Shown: piece by piece, positions 34,395 through 42,551 of the stretch | Layout of the letters: the number at the start of each line of letters is the position of its first letter | Numbering within the stretch: position 1 is the first letter of the stretch | NCBI GenBank assembly: GCA_026418615.1 | Contig: JAOAAY010000013.1 | Location: 25,447 to 89,446, forward strand | Source: Candidatus Sumerlaeaceae bacterium | Lineage (GTDB): Bacteria; Sumerlaeota; Sumerlaeia; Sumerlaeales; Sumerlaeaceae | DNA: 64,000 nt | Reading direction: 5' to 3' | Translations under genes and position numbers: made by a program | Notes under the pieces: generated by a model | The model's database searches: none | Seen by the model: the letters and a program-made list of their open reading frames with translations, nothing else | Told to the model about the DNA's origin: nothing

Positions 34395-34832
34395 ATGTTC
34401 CTGCTGAATTTATTGGAGAAGGCCGCCTTTATCGGGGCTTGGTCGCGTGGCTACGGTCTAACCAGTCTCGCCGCAGCCGCTGCATTGGCAGGCTGTGCCC
34501 GTCACAGCGTCGCGGAAGAGAAAGGAACCTTGGTCAGTCCTTCGTCACGCGTGATGGAGATTCTTGTATCGAATCGGACTCACGCGCCTGCACCTCTGGT
34601 GGTTCAGGTGGACGGACGCCCGGTGTTTTCCGGTTGGTTGGCTCCTCGCGAGCAACGGCGCACGGGGTTTATCGCAGGCAACGGCTCGTGGCACCGAATC
34701 GTGAGCCAAAGCGGTGCCCTCCCGCCACATCAAGCACTGGTCCGTTCGGACCGGAAAAAGTGGGTGACGATCAAAGTGGATTCGGCGCGCCGCGAAGGGG
34801 TGGGCGTCCATGTCAGCGAAAACGGCTGGTGA
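34395..34832 (+). CDS. Hypothetical lipoprotein
   Basis: A 145-residue protein with a lipoprotein signal (GLTSLAAAAALAGC lipobox, Cys near residue 34). The start at 34395 gives an N-terminus of about 33 residues before the Cys, rather long; a shorter one could exist. The mature part is a small beta-rich domain (VMEILVSNRTHAPAPLVVQV, DGRPVFSGWLAPREQ, KKWVTIKVDS) of a type that might bind a surface partner. No family is recognised. It is divergent from recN and convergent with the LysE exporter gene. Confidence 0.65.
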   Translation: MFLLNLLEKAAFIGAWSRGYGLTSLAAAAALAGCARHSVAEEKGTLVSPSSRVMEILVSNRTHAPAPLVVQVDGRPVFSGWLAPREQRRTGFIAGNGSWHRIVSQSGALPPHQALVRSDRKKWVTIKVDSARREGVGVHVSENGW

Positions 34833-34852
34833 CTCAGTTCGGCCAACTGGTA

Positions 34853-35539
34853 TCAAGGGCCGCCGATTGCACCGCCCATCAACATTCGCAGCCCGTTGAG
34901 CGCCGAGAGGCAAGCAAAACATATTAATGCGACGCCGATGACGCGTTCCACAACGAGCACGGTGCCCGGACTAATCCGGCGGTGGAAACGCCCGGCCAAT
35001 AATACGACCGTTGTCACCCAAAGGGTGCAGGCTCCGCCCACCCCTAAGGTCAGGGGCAGCGCCAGCGAACTGCTCCCTGCGAAATGCTGCGCAGCAAAAA
35101 CACTGATGCCCAACCAGTAGAGAAAGGTGGTCGGACTCGACAGCGTGAGAGCCAAGCCGAGAAGATAACTGCGGAGGAGTGAAGGGCGAGGACCGATTCC
35201 CGCCGGTGCGAGCGTCTCTTCGCCATTGGCAGAGCCGAGCGACACATCTTGCGGGCGCAAACGCAAAACTCGCACGCCGATGAAGAGGAGCAGGGCTGTG
35301 CCCACGAACGACAACAACACTTTGCCCCAAACCGGCAAAGTCATGATGACCGCCGCCGCCCCGAGGGCAGCCAGCGTCAGGTAGGTCAAATCGGCTGTCA
35401 CGGCGCCCATGCCGAACGCAAATCCGTAACGAGGTCCCCGCGTAATAGCCCGACGCACGATCTCAAGATTGATGGGGCCGGGCGCAAGAGCAGCCCCAAG
35501 CCCCACAGTCGCGCCATATAGCATCAGTTGAAACAACAC
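34853..35539 (-). CDS. LysE/RhtB-family amino-acid exporter
   Basis: A 228-residue membrane protein with about six hydrophobic helices. It begins MLFQLMLYGATVGLGAALAP, and the family motif GPINLEIVRRAITRGPRYGF follows, then a GAVTADLTYLTLAALGAAAV segment. These exporters use the proton gradient to pump amino acids such as lysine, threonine or homoserine out of the cell; the substrate here is unknown. Its promoter must lie in the 167 bases shared with the divergent prepilin peptidase gene. Confidence 0.85.
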   Translation of the reverse strand: MLFQLMLYGATVGLGAALAPGPINLEIVRRAITRGPRYGFAFGMGAVTADLTYLTLAALGAAAVIMTLPVWGKVLLSFVGTALLLFIGVRVLRLRPQDVSLGSANGEETLAPAGIGPRPSLLRSYLLGLALTLSSPTTFLYWLGISVFAAQHFAGSSSLALPLTLGVGGACTLWVTTVVLLAGRFHRRISPGTVLVVERVIGVALICFACLSALNGLRMLMGGAIGGP

Positions 35540-35706
35540 GGCCCGCGATCACCTCAACTGGCAGAAAGCCGACACGGACAATGCCGTCAAAGCGGCCGGC
35601 CATGTCCGTGAGCGGTCTGATTTGCAGGAATGGCTGCAACGCAATTCAAGCATCATCAGCAGAAAGCCTTTGCATCGCAGCCGGGCCTCACTGAAGCACA
35701 AGCGCC

Positions 35707-36759
35707 ATGATGCAAACAGAACTGACCGCCGACGCCTACTGGTTCCTTGCCGTCATGGCATTCGTCGTAGGCACCGTGTGCGGCAGTTTCTTTAATGTCT
35801 GCATTTATCGGGTTCCCGCGGGCCGATCCATCGTTACCCCGCCCTCCCATTGCTACGCCTGCGGCACTCGCATTGCCGCGTACGATAACATTCCCCTGCT
35901 CAGTTACCTGATGCTTCGGGGGCGTTGCCGCCATTGCGGCACGCGTTTCAGCGCCCGCTATTTTCTGGTCGAACTGTTATGTGGCCTTCTTTATTTGTGG
36001 GCCTATTTGCGGTTTGGTCCGTCCTTAGTCCTGCTGGGGCATTTCGCTTTCATCGGTTTGCTGGTGGTGGGGACTTTTACGGACATTGACCACTTCATCA
36101 TTCCCGATGGGGTAACATTGGGCGGTCTTTGGCTGTCCATCGGACTCGCCTTTGGATTCGGCGACGCATCGTTACCCGGAAAGGAACTGCGGGCGCTGAT
36201 TGAGACCCTCGACTACCTTCTGCCCGAACTGCGCGCCGTCGCCGAGCGCCTCGGATGGGCTTCTTCCGGTGTCTATGCGCTGCTCAGCGCGGCCTTTGGC
36301 TGGGTTTTGCTTTGGAGCATCGGATTCCTCGGCCGGCTGATGTTCCGCAAGGAGGCCATGGGCGGCGGTGACATCAAACTATTTGCTTTTCTTGGGGCGT
36401 ATCTCGGTGCCGTCAATTGCTTGTATGTACTCATGCTCTCCACGGTTTCTGGCGCGCTCATTGGTTCCGTACTGCTCCTGACCCATAAGTTCGCCGGACG
36501 CGACGAGGTGGAGGAACTCGCCTTGGCGTTGCCGGCGGATCCACCTATGGCCGCGCCTGCGGGTAATACGGAAACCCTCGCGAGCGAGCATGGGCCGGCC
36601 GGCGAGCCGCCCCCGATCGTTCTTCGCATTGCGCGCAAGACATCAAGACAACTGCATCATTTTCCATTTGGACCCTATATTGCCGTGGCTGCCATTCTTG
36701 TTCTCATGTTTTCCGAGGAACTCATCGCCTTGACCGGGAGACTCATTTTTGTCCCCTGA
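35707..36759 (+). CDS. pilD: Prepilin peptidase / N-methyltransferase
   Basis: Membrane aspartyl protease that cleaves and methylates type IV prepilins and pseudopilins, 350 residues. The N-terminal methyltransferase-type part has GTVCGSFFNVCIYRVPAGRS and a zinc site of two CxxC pairs (CYACGTRI and CRHCGTRF). The peptidase part has the two catalytic Asp motifs GTFTDIDHFIIPD and GGGDIKLFAFLGAYLG. Between the last helices is an extra cytoplasmic insertion of about 60 residues rich in Pro, Ala and Glu (around 36510-36660). Start is at one of two adjacent ATGs. Its presence predicts type IV pili or a type II secretion system elsewhere. Confidence 0.92.
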   Translation: MMQTELTADAYWFLAVMAFVVGTVCGSFFNVCIYRVPAGRSIVTPPSHCYACGTRIAAYDNIPLLSYLMLRGRCRHCGTRFSARYFLVELLCGLLYLWAYLRFGPSLVLLGHFAFIGLLVVGTFTDIDHFIIPDGVTLGGLWLSIGLAFGFGDASLPGKELRALIETLDYLLPELRAVAERLGWASSGVYALLSAAFGWVLLWSIGFLGRLMFRKEAMGGGDIKLFAFLGAYLGAVNCLYVLMLSTVSGALIGSVLLLTHKFAGRDEVEELALALPADPPMAAPAGNTETLASEHGPAGEPPPIVLRIARKTSRQLHHFPFGPYIAVAAILVLMFSEELIALTGRLIFVP

Positions 36760-36766
36760 TAGGCTC

Positions 36767-37954
36767 ATGGTTGGATCTATCGCTTGTCGCGTGATGGGCG
36801 TGATCTGTGCCCTGCTGCTCATGGCCGCTGCCCATACTGCCCCGGCGCAAGGTACTGGAGCCCAGCGTCGTGCGCCGGTGTCGCAGGCAGCCAAACCTGC
36901 ACGCACCCCCCGGCCAGAGAATTCGGACCGAGGCCGGACCGAGCAGGCCAAGCGCCTTGCTGCTTTCGGCATTTCCTCGAAAGCCGGCGATCTCGTGGAC
37001 TTTCTCCAAAACGGTTTTCCCGCGCAGACAGATTTGTCGCGATTGCCCGAGCAGCCTGCCGAGCGCAGTCAACTGGCCGTAGATGCCATGGCCGAATTAG
37101 GACGCCAACGGGCGCGCGAGGCGGTGCCGGTGCTCTCGTCCATCGCGACACTTCAGTTTCCGCCCGGCGTGACCCGTCTGATGGAAATGGATTTGGCCCG
37201 CACCGCCCCTGAGTCGCGAAATTTGTTCCGCGACCGTGCAGCGCAACTGCTGCGCTACAACGCGGTCAACGCGCTTGGCCTGATAGGCGATCCGGCAAGC
37301 ATCGAGGCGGTTCGCCAGGCTTTTGCGTCCGAAATCAACACAAACGCGCGCATCCAGTTTTCCCTTGCACTCGCCTGTCTCGGCGATCCCTCGGCCATGG
37401 ATTTCATTGTCAAAGTGATCCAAGAAGGGCAGCGCAAGGAGGCTGCAGCCGCCGCCAAGGTGTTCTATCTGACCACTGGTCAGGATTTTGGCCTGGGACC
37501 GTACACTGCCGCGCGGCGGCGGGCATCCCTCGCACGGCAGTATCGCGACTGGTGGCGGGCCAATCGCGGCCGCTTCCGGCCTGATCCCGCTGCAGTGCTG
37601 GCCCGGCGTATGCAACCGGACATGCCTGTGGCGTTCGAGCCTCGCACGACCCGCGACCTGCTCAAGATGGCCAGTTATTATTTTGATTTCGAGAACCGCA
37701 TGCAAAGCCGCGATGCGCGGGCCCGGTTGGCCGCCGCTGGCAAGAGCATTAACCGCGACCTGGAGCGCATCGCCCAAGACGAGAACGAGGACATCAACAT
37801 CAGAATGGAAGCCCTCAATTGGTATTACGAGGCCAACCGGGCCGACTCCCGAAAATTGTTGCGCAGTCTGCGCAACAGCGCCGATCCGGAGGTGGCCGAC
37901 AAGGCTCAGTCGCTGCTTGAACTGATCGAGTTGCCCGGAGGTGGCAACCGTTGA
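36767..37954 (+). CDS. Secreted HEAT-repeat-like protein
   Basis: A 395-residue protein with a signal peptide (VMGVICALLLMAAAHTAPAQ). The remainder is alpha-helical with HEAT-like repeats, for example QLAVDAMAELGRQRAREAVP, LRYNAVNALGLIGDPASIEA, and DINIRMEALNWYYEANRADS. HEAT proteins serve as scaffolds for other proteins; the partner is unknown. The ATG at 36767 is used; a TTG at 36749 would overlap the peptidase gene. It lies between pilD and the O-antigen ligase gene and probably shares their operon. Confidence 0.75.
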   Translation: MVGSIACRVMGVICALLLMAAAHTAPAQGTGAQRRAPVSQAAKPARTPRPENSDRGRTEQAKRLAAFGISSKAGDLVDFLQNGFPAQTDLSRLPEQPAERSQLAVDAMAELGRQRAREAVPVLSSIATLQFPPGVTRLMEMDLARTAPESRNLFRDRAAQLLRYNAVNALGLIGDPASIEAVRQAFASEINTNARIQFSLALACLGDPSAMDFIVKVIQEGQRKEAAAAAKVFYLTTGQDFGLGPYTAARRRASLARQYRDWWRANRGRFRPDPAAVLARRMQPDMPVAFEPRTTRDLLKMASYYFDFENRMQSRDARARLAAAGKSINRDLERIAQDENEDINIRMEALNWYYEANRADSRKLLRSLRNSADPEVADKAQSLLELIELPGGGNR

Positions 37955-39450
37955 ATGGGGCTGAGCCCGACGGCCGCCCAAGGCCGCTGCCCAACCTGCG
38001 CGAGGCGTTCGCAGTGGGCGCTACGGCGTCGGCCGCCGCCATCATGCTTGCTGTCACAGTGGGCGTCGGGGCCATGCTCCCCCCCTCGGCAAGCGGGATG
38101 CAATGGCTCCTGCCATTTCTCGGAGCGGGCGCGGTTGCTGTGGCGGGTCTTGCCATCCTTTATCCGAAGCGTGTGTTCCCATTGTTCGTGCTCGCCTGCA
38201 TGGCCATGCCCATGGTCCTCGAGCAAACCTATCTGCCACTGGGGTTCATGAAGTTATATGTTCAGGATGTTGTGTTCGCGTTCAATGTTGCGCTCATCCT
38301 CGGACGCGCCCTGATCGGTCGAACGCCAAAACGGTGGATGCCCTTCAATTGGTTTGTCCTTGGGTTCTTCGCCTTCGGCCTGTGGGGCATCGTAAACGGT
38401 CTTGTTTTCGCAAAAAACCCTTACGATGATGTTTTCGGCGATTTCCGCCGCGCCTTCTTTTACTTCATGAATTACTTTATCGCTCTCTATCTGACGGACA
38501 CCTTCAACGATGCGCGCTTTCTGCGCTTCATGTTGGTGTTTGGATCCGGTGTCCTGATCGCGCGCGGCTTGTTCGACATCGCGACCGGGCGCTTTTACAC
38601 ACGCCGTTTCGACGACGCCGCCCATATCTTGACATGGAAAGAAGTGACATTCCTCTCCTTTGGTGTTTTTTACTCCCTTGCGCGTGTACTCTACCGCTCC
38701 CCGGAAGAAGCGGGCTGGCGCGGGCCATGGGGGTGGGCACTGCTGGCAGCGTTGGGTCTCCTTGTAACCGCAGTTGGAAATTTCCGCGCCACATGGATCG
38801 GCATGGGCGCAGGACTTCTGCTCATGTTTTTCTTCCTTCCGCGCAAAGGCAGGATTCGGTTTGTCATGCTCGGTGCCATGGCAGTTGTCCTGGCGATGCT
38901 GGCCATGGCCGCATTGTGGGACACAGAGGTGCTCACCAACCGCACTTTGGGCGAAGAAATCCTGAGCAAGGCTCGCGTCGGCGGCACCACCGATGATATC
39001 AATGTTTTGTGGAGGTTTCAATCCTACGAGGCAGCCCTGCAGGCCTGGATGGCCAAACCGCTCTTCGGCACCGGTCTCGGAACCTATCTGACTTTCCATG
39101 CACCCACTTCGACGGGTGGCTCGATGCTTGCCGAGGGACACAATGTCCACAACTCGCTACTATGGTATCTCATGGTTCTGGGTGTGTCGGGGCTTGCGGC
39201 TACGCTGCTGATGCACGGTGCCTACCTGTGGGCAGCCGTGAGGTTTTTGCGCAAGTCTGCATGGGACGAAGGCCGTGCCACGGTGTTGGCGGCGGCCTGC
39301 TTTTATGTCTCGATGATGGGGGCAACGCTGTTTCAGAATTTTCTGGAAAACGCAACCCCTGTCACTGTGTTCAGCGCCACAGTGGCCCTGACTATGCTGA
39401 CGATCCGCGAAGATCTGCAGCGGGGCACGGCAAGTTCTCATGGATCCTGA
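37951..39450 (+). CDS. O-antigen ligase / polymerase-like membrane protein
   Basis: A 499-residue polytopic protein with about 12 helices and the Wzy_C/O-antigen-ligase region: long periplasmic loop, FRATWIGMGAGLLLMFF before it and GTGLGTYLTFHAPTS plus HNVHNSLLWYLMVLGVSGLA after it, with the key His in the H-N-S motif. It would transfer or polymerise glycan units on the outer face of the inner membrane. The start is taken as TTG at 37951: GGAGG lies 9 bases upstream and the TTGA overlaps the HEAT-like gene's stop. Whether it is a ligase (WaaL), polymerase (Wzy) or a related exopolysaccharide enzyme is not determinable. Confidence 0.85.
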   Translation: MNGAEPDGRPRPLPNLREAFAVGATASAAAIMLAVTVGVGAMLPPSASGMQWLLPFLGAGAVAVAGLAILYPKRVFPLFVLACMAMPMVLEQTYLPLGFMKLYVQDVVFAFNVALILGRALIGRTPKRWMPFNWFVLGFFAFGLWGIVNGLVFAKNPYDDVFGDFRRAFFYFMNYFIALYLTDTFNDARFLRFMLVFGSGVLIARGLFDIATGRFYTRRFDDAAHILTWKEVTFLSFGVFYSLARVLYRSPEEAGWRGPWGWALLAALGLLVTAVGNFRATWIGMGAGLLLMFFFLPRKGRIRFVMLGAMAVVLAMLAMAALWDTEVLTNRTLGEEILSKARVGGTTDDINVLWRFQSYEAALQAWMAKPLFGTGLGTYLTFHAPTSTGGSMLAEGHNVHNSLLWYLMVLGVSGLAATLLMHGAYLWAAVRFLRKSAWDEGRATVLAAACFYVSMMGATLFQNFLENATPVTVFSATVALTMLTIREDLQRGTASSHGS

Positions 39451-39670
39451 CCGCGCCCATGCCTTTGCGGGCATTGCGATGTGGGGCTTCCTCGCGCTCG
39501 CCGCTGCCTGCGTGTTCTTCCTCATCCCGGTTAATCCCGCTTGGGGCGCCGGTACCGCAGGGCTGTGTTTTGTGGGAGCCGCCACTGGGGCTTACTACAA
39601 GAAGCGCTTTTGCCCCAGATGTCGGGGCAAACGCTGTACGCTGCCGCGCAGCGACACAGGTTCCTGTTAG
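39440..39670 (+). CDS. Small membrane protein with C-terminal CxxC
   Basis: A 76-residue protein that overlaps the end of the O-antigen ligase gene by 11 bases. Two hydrophobic segments (AFAGIAMWGFLALAAACVFF and AGTAGLCFVGAATGAYY) lead to a basic tail with KKRFCPRCRGKRC, which might bind zinc. No family is recognised. The overlap supports real translation, since the coding frame follows on from the ligase. Confidence 0.6.
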   Translation: MDPDRAHAFAGIAMWGFLALAAACVFFLIPVNPAWGAGTAGLCFVGAATGAYYKKRFCPRCRGKRCTLPRSDTGSC

Positions 39671-39739
39671 GGTTGCATTGACCGTTTGCTGCCGGCGACA
39701 TGCTCCGCGACGCTTCAGGAAAGGCGCGACGACCGTTCG

Positions 39740-40363
39740 ATGAATCTCGCCAATAAACTGACTCTGAGCCGGATCGTGATCGTGCCGGTGTTTGTGGCAC
39801 TCGTGTTGGCCGACAACTGGGCTCCTGCCGGATGGCCAGTCGCGGTCGCGCGGTGGGGCGCGCTGATCCTTTTCATCACGGCGACTATCACGGACTATTA
39901 TGACGGCGTCATTGCCCGGCGTGAGGGGACTGTCAGCAATTTTGGGCAATTGATGGATCCGCTTGCGGACAAACTGATCACCATGGCGGCCTTCGTGTCG
40001 CTCGTGGAGGTGCGATTGCCGTCCGGGCAGCCCGTGTTCCCTGCCTGGGCTGTCATTCTCATTTTGGCCCGGGAGTTTTTGGTCACCGGTCTGAGATCTC
40101 TTGCCACGATGCAGGGGCGTATCATTGCTGCCGACCGTTGGGGCAAACACAAAACAGGTTGGCAACTTGGTGGGATTATCGGAATTCTCTCAGCAATGTG
40201 CCTGCGCGACACGCTCGCGCTCGCCGGACTGGATATGACTATCCCCGACCGGGTCTTGCCATATCTTTATCTTTTGGTGCTCTTCATTATTGTTTCACTC
40301 ACGACTATCTCAGGTTATGTTTACCTGATGAACAACAAGGATCTGCTCCGTGAGCATAGGTGA
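39740..40363 (+). CDS. pgsA: CDP-diacylglycerol--glycerol-3-phosphate 3-phosphatidyltransferase
   Basis: Makes phosphatidylglycerol phosphate, the precursor of phosphatidylglycerol, in the inner membrane. It is a 207-residue protein with several helices. The CDP-alcohol phosphotransferase signature D-G-x2-A-R-x8-G-x3-D-x3-D is complete (DYYDGVIARREGTVSNFGQL followed by MDPLADKL). The ATG at 39740 gives MNLANKLTLSRIVIVPVFVA, the standard N-terminus; the frame could extend to 39686 but without family support. It overlaps the start of alr by 14 bases. Confidence 0.93.
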   Translation: MNLANKLTLSRIVIVPVFVALVLADNWAPAGWPVAVARWGALILFITATITDYYDGVIARREGTVSNFGQLMDPLADKLITMAAFVSLVEVRLPSGQPVFPAWAVILILAREFLVTGLRSLATMQGRIIAADRWGKHKTGWQLGGIIGILSAMCLRDTLALAGLDMTIPDRVLPYLYLLVLFIIVSLTTISGYVYLMNNKDLLREHR

Positions 40364-41495
40364 CCCCGGTCTGTTGGCGCCAGACTCTTATCTGACTTGG
40401 GCCGAGATTGATGTGGGCGCCGTGCGTCATAATTTCCGCCAGATGCGCGGCTTAGCGTCCCCGGCAGTGCGGGTGTTTGCCGTCGTGAAGGCGGACGCGT
40501 ACGGTCACGGCGCGGTTCCTGTCGCGCGTGCACTGGCGGACGAAGGGGCTGACATGCTGTGTGTCGCTCGTGTCGAGGAAGCCCTTGAACTGCGCCGAAA
40601 CGGGCTGCGAGCCCCCCTACTGGTTTTCGCTCCCCCCTTTTTGCTCCAAGCGGAACTTCTCATCGCCGCAAACGCCCGCGGAGTGGTGTGTGCCTCGGAT
40701 CACATAGAAGCAGCCGCCGCAGCGGCGCGCCGCCATGGCCACCGTTTGGCTGTCTATCTGAAAGTAGATGTTGGCATGGGGCGCCTTGGCTGCAAACCGG
40801 CCGATGCTCTCGCTTTGGCCCGCTCTATCCGGGCGACCTCCAACCTTCAGTTGGAGGGTGTCATGAGCCACCTGCCATGCGCCGACGGGCCACCGGAGAG
40901 TCTCACTCGTCAACACATCGCGATTTTCGACTCTGTGCGTCGTTTGTTTGAGGCATCCGGTTTTCACGGTCTCGTCTGGCATCTGGCCAACAGTGCTGCA
41001 ACGATGGACTATCCCGAGGCCCATTTTGACGCCGTACGAACCGGCATCGCGCTGTACGGCCAATACCCCAGCCCAGACATCAGGCGACGCGTTGACCTTC
41101 GACCCGCCATGTCTCTCAAGACACGCATCGTGTACTTGAAGGATGTGCCCAAGGGAACCGGCCTGAGTTACGGCCACACCTTCATCGCGCCGCGGCCTAT
41201 GCGAGTTGCCACCGTGCCGATTGGATACGCCGACGGCTACCCGCGCCATGCCAGCAATCGCACCGTCATGCTTGTCCGCGGATGCGAAGCGCCTGTCGTC
41301 GGGCGCGTATGCATGGATCAGGTCCTTCTCGATGTCACAGACTGCCCGGGAGTGCAGCAAGGCGATGAAGTTCTGGTTTTTGGGCGCTCGGGAGACCACT
41401 TTCTTCCTGCCGACGCCGTCGCCGCTATGTACGGCTCCATCGGCTACGAATTGACCACCCGTCTTGGTCGCCGCGTTCCCCGATTCTACCTGTGA
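40350..41495 (+). CDS. alr: Alanine racemase
   Basis: PLP-dependent enzyme converting L-alanine to D-alanine for peptidoglycan, 381 residues. The PLP lysine is in VFAVVKADAYGHGAVPVA, and later come the substrate- and PLP-site motifs VDVGMGRLG, SHLPCADGPP, SLKTRIVYLKDVPKGTGLSY, PIGYADGYPR and VCMDQVLLDVT. The GTG at 40350 is the start, 14 bases inside pgsA. It is the last gene of the glycan/phospholipid run and meets the ComEA-like gene convergently with a 9-base gap. Confidence 0.95.
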   Translation: MSIGDPGLLAPDSYLTWAEIDVGAVRHNFRQMRGLASPAVRVFAVVKADAYGHGAVPVARALADEGADMLCVARVEEALELRRNGLRAPLLVFAPPFLLQAELLIAANARGVVCASDHIEAAAAAARRHGHRLAVYLKVDVGMGRLGCKPADALALARSIRATSNLQLEGVMSHLPCADGPPESLTRQHIAIFDSVRRLFEASGFHGLVWHLANSAATMDYPEAHFDAVRTGIALYGQYPSPDIRRRVDLRPAMSLKTRIVYLKDVPKGTGLSYGHTFIAPRPMRVATVPIGYADGYPRHASNRTVMLVRGCEAPVVGRVCMDQVLLDVTDCPGVQQGDEVLVFGRSGDHFLPADAVAAMYGSIGYELTTRLGRRVPRFYL

Positions 41496-41504
41496 CGCAT
41501 CAGG

Positions 41505-42275
41505 TTAACGCACGCAGATGCGCCCCCTGATGGCTTCAAAAGTCTTCTGGCCAATGCCGTGCACATTTTGGATTTGGGCCGGGTCGGAAAACGGGCCGTG
41601 AGTGCGCCGATAATCTATGATCGCTCTCGCCTTCACCTCGCCAATCGCCGGCAGACGCATGAGTTCCTCGAGAGAAGCCGTGTTGATATTGATCAGTTGT
41701 GGGGATGCAGGCGGCGGAGTTGCCGCCTGAGTTGAAGTCGGAGTGGAAGCGGAAAGCGACAAAGCGTGTGGCGCGGCAGCGGAGGGCGCGGGGGGCGCGG
41801 GGGGCGGCGGCCGAGGAACGCCCGACTCGGGATTTTGAGGGCTTGGCGTGCCCGAAACGCCAAACGCGATCAACGGCTCCATCTGACGCAGCGTGGCCGG
41901 ACCGATGCCACTAACCTTGTCCACATCGTGAATGGTCTTAAACGGCCCAAAACGCATGCGATGTTCAATGATAGCCGCTGCTTTGGCTGGGCCAATGCCG
42001 GGGAGGGTTTCAAGAGCATCTGCGGTGGCCGAATTGATATCAATACGGCCGTCGGAGGTCACAGGCATGCCGGCCGACCGTTGTGGTGCGCCGTTGTCGC
42101 GCACCGCGCTAACCGGTGGACGCTCGTCCGCTGTCGCGGGTGGCCTTGCTCCTGCTTGAAAAACCGGCTGCGAGAAGCGGTTGCCGTCAAAGAAGGTCAG
42201 AGCACTTCCCCCGCCGATCAAGGCCACCAGCGTGAGGATCAGATTGCGCTCCGCCCGAGTGAACGATGCCCACAT
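41505..42275 (-). CDS. ComEA-like protein with two helix-hairpin-helix domains
   Basis: A 256-residue protein with an N-terminal membrane anchor (LILTLVALIGGGSALTFF) and two ComEA-type helix-hairpin-helix units: residues about 80-130 (DINSATADALETLPGIGPAK and VDKVSGIGPATLRQM) and 190-250 (NINTASLEELMRLPAIGEVK and IQNVHGIGQKTFEAI), separated by a proline-rich linker. ComEA binds incoming DNA during natural transformation, and single-domain versions are common, so the doubled domain is unusual. With the prepilin peptidase nearby this hints at DNA uptake, but no ComEC or pilin gene is in the window. Confidence 0.88.
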   Translation of the reverse strand: MWASFTRAERNLILTLVALIGGGSALTFFDGNRFSQPVFQAGARPPATADERPPVSAVRDNGAPQRSAGMPVTSDGRIDINSATADALETLPGIGPAKAAAIIEHRMRFGPFKTIHDVDKVSGIGPATLRQMEPLIAFGVSGTPSPQNPESGVPRPPPPAPPAPSAAAPHALSLSASTPTSTQAATPPPASPQLININTASLEELMRLPAIGEVKARAIIDYRRTHGPFSDPAQIQNVHGIGQKTFEAIRGRICVR

Positions 42276-42551
42276 TGGTCCGCTCCCAACCAGTCATCAG
42301 TGGTTTTGCGGAGGCCTGTCAGAGGTCAAGATGTTTTCCACGGCCTTGCGCTCGATCGCCATCGGCCGCATGATGCTCGACTCGCCAGACCCGCATGCAT
42401 CAGTGCTGGCAGAGTGCAGCCGCTTTCTGCTTTACACGAGTTCGTGTTCCGGGATTGCTTGCGCCCGGATAAGCGCGTAGGGGACGCGCGGTTTTCGGTC
42501 GGCAGGTTATCATGCGGGCTGACCACATCACGATAACAGGACAAGGCGACC

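Noticed and set aside
42276..42551. Small open frames between the ComEA-like gene and serA
   Set aside because: They overlap the serA start region or lack any coding signal; the gap is best read as two divergent promoters.
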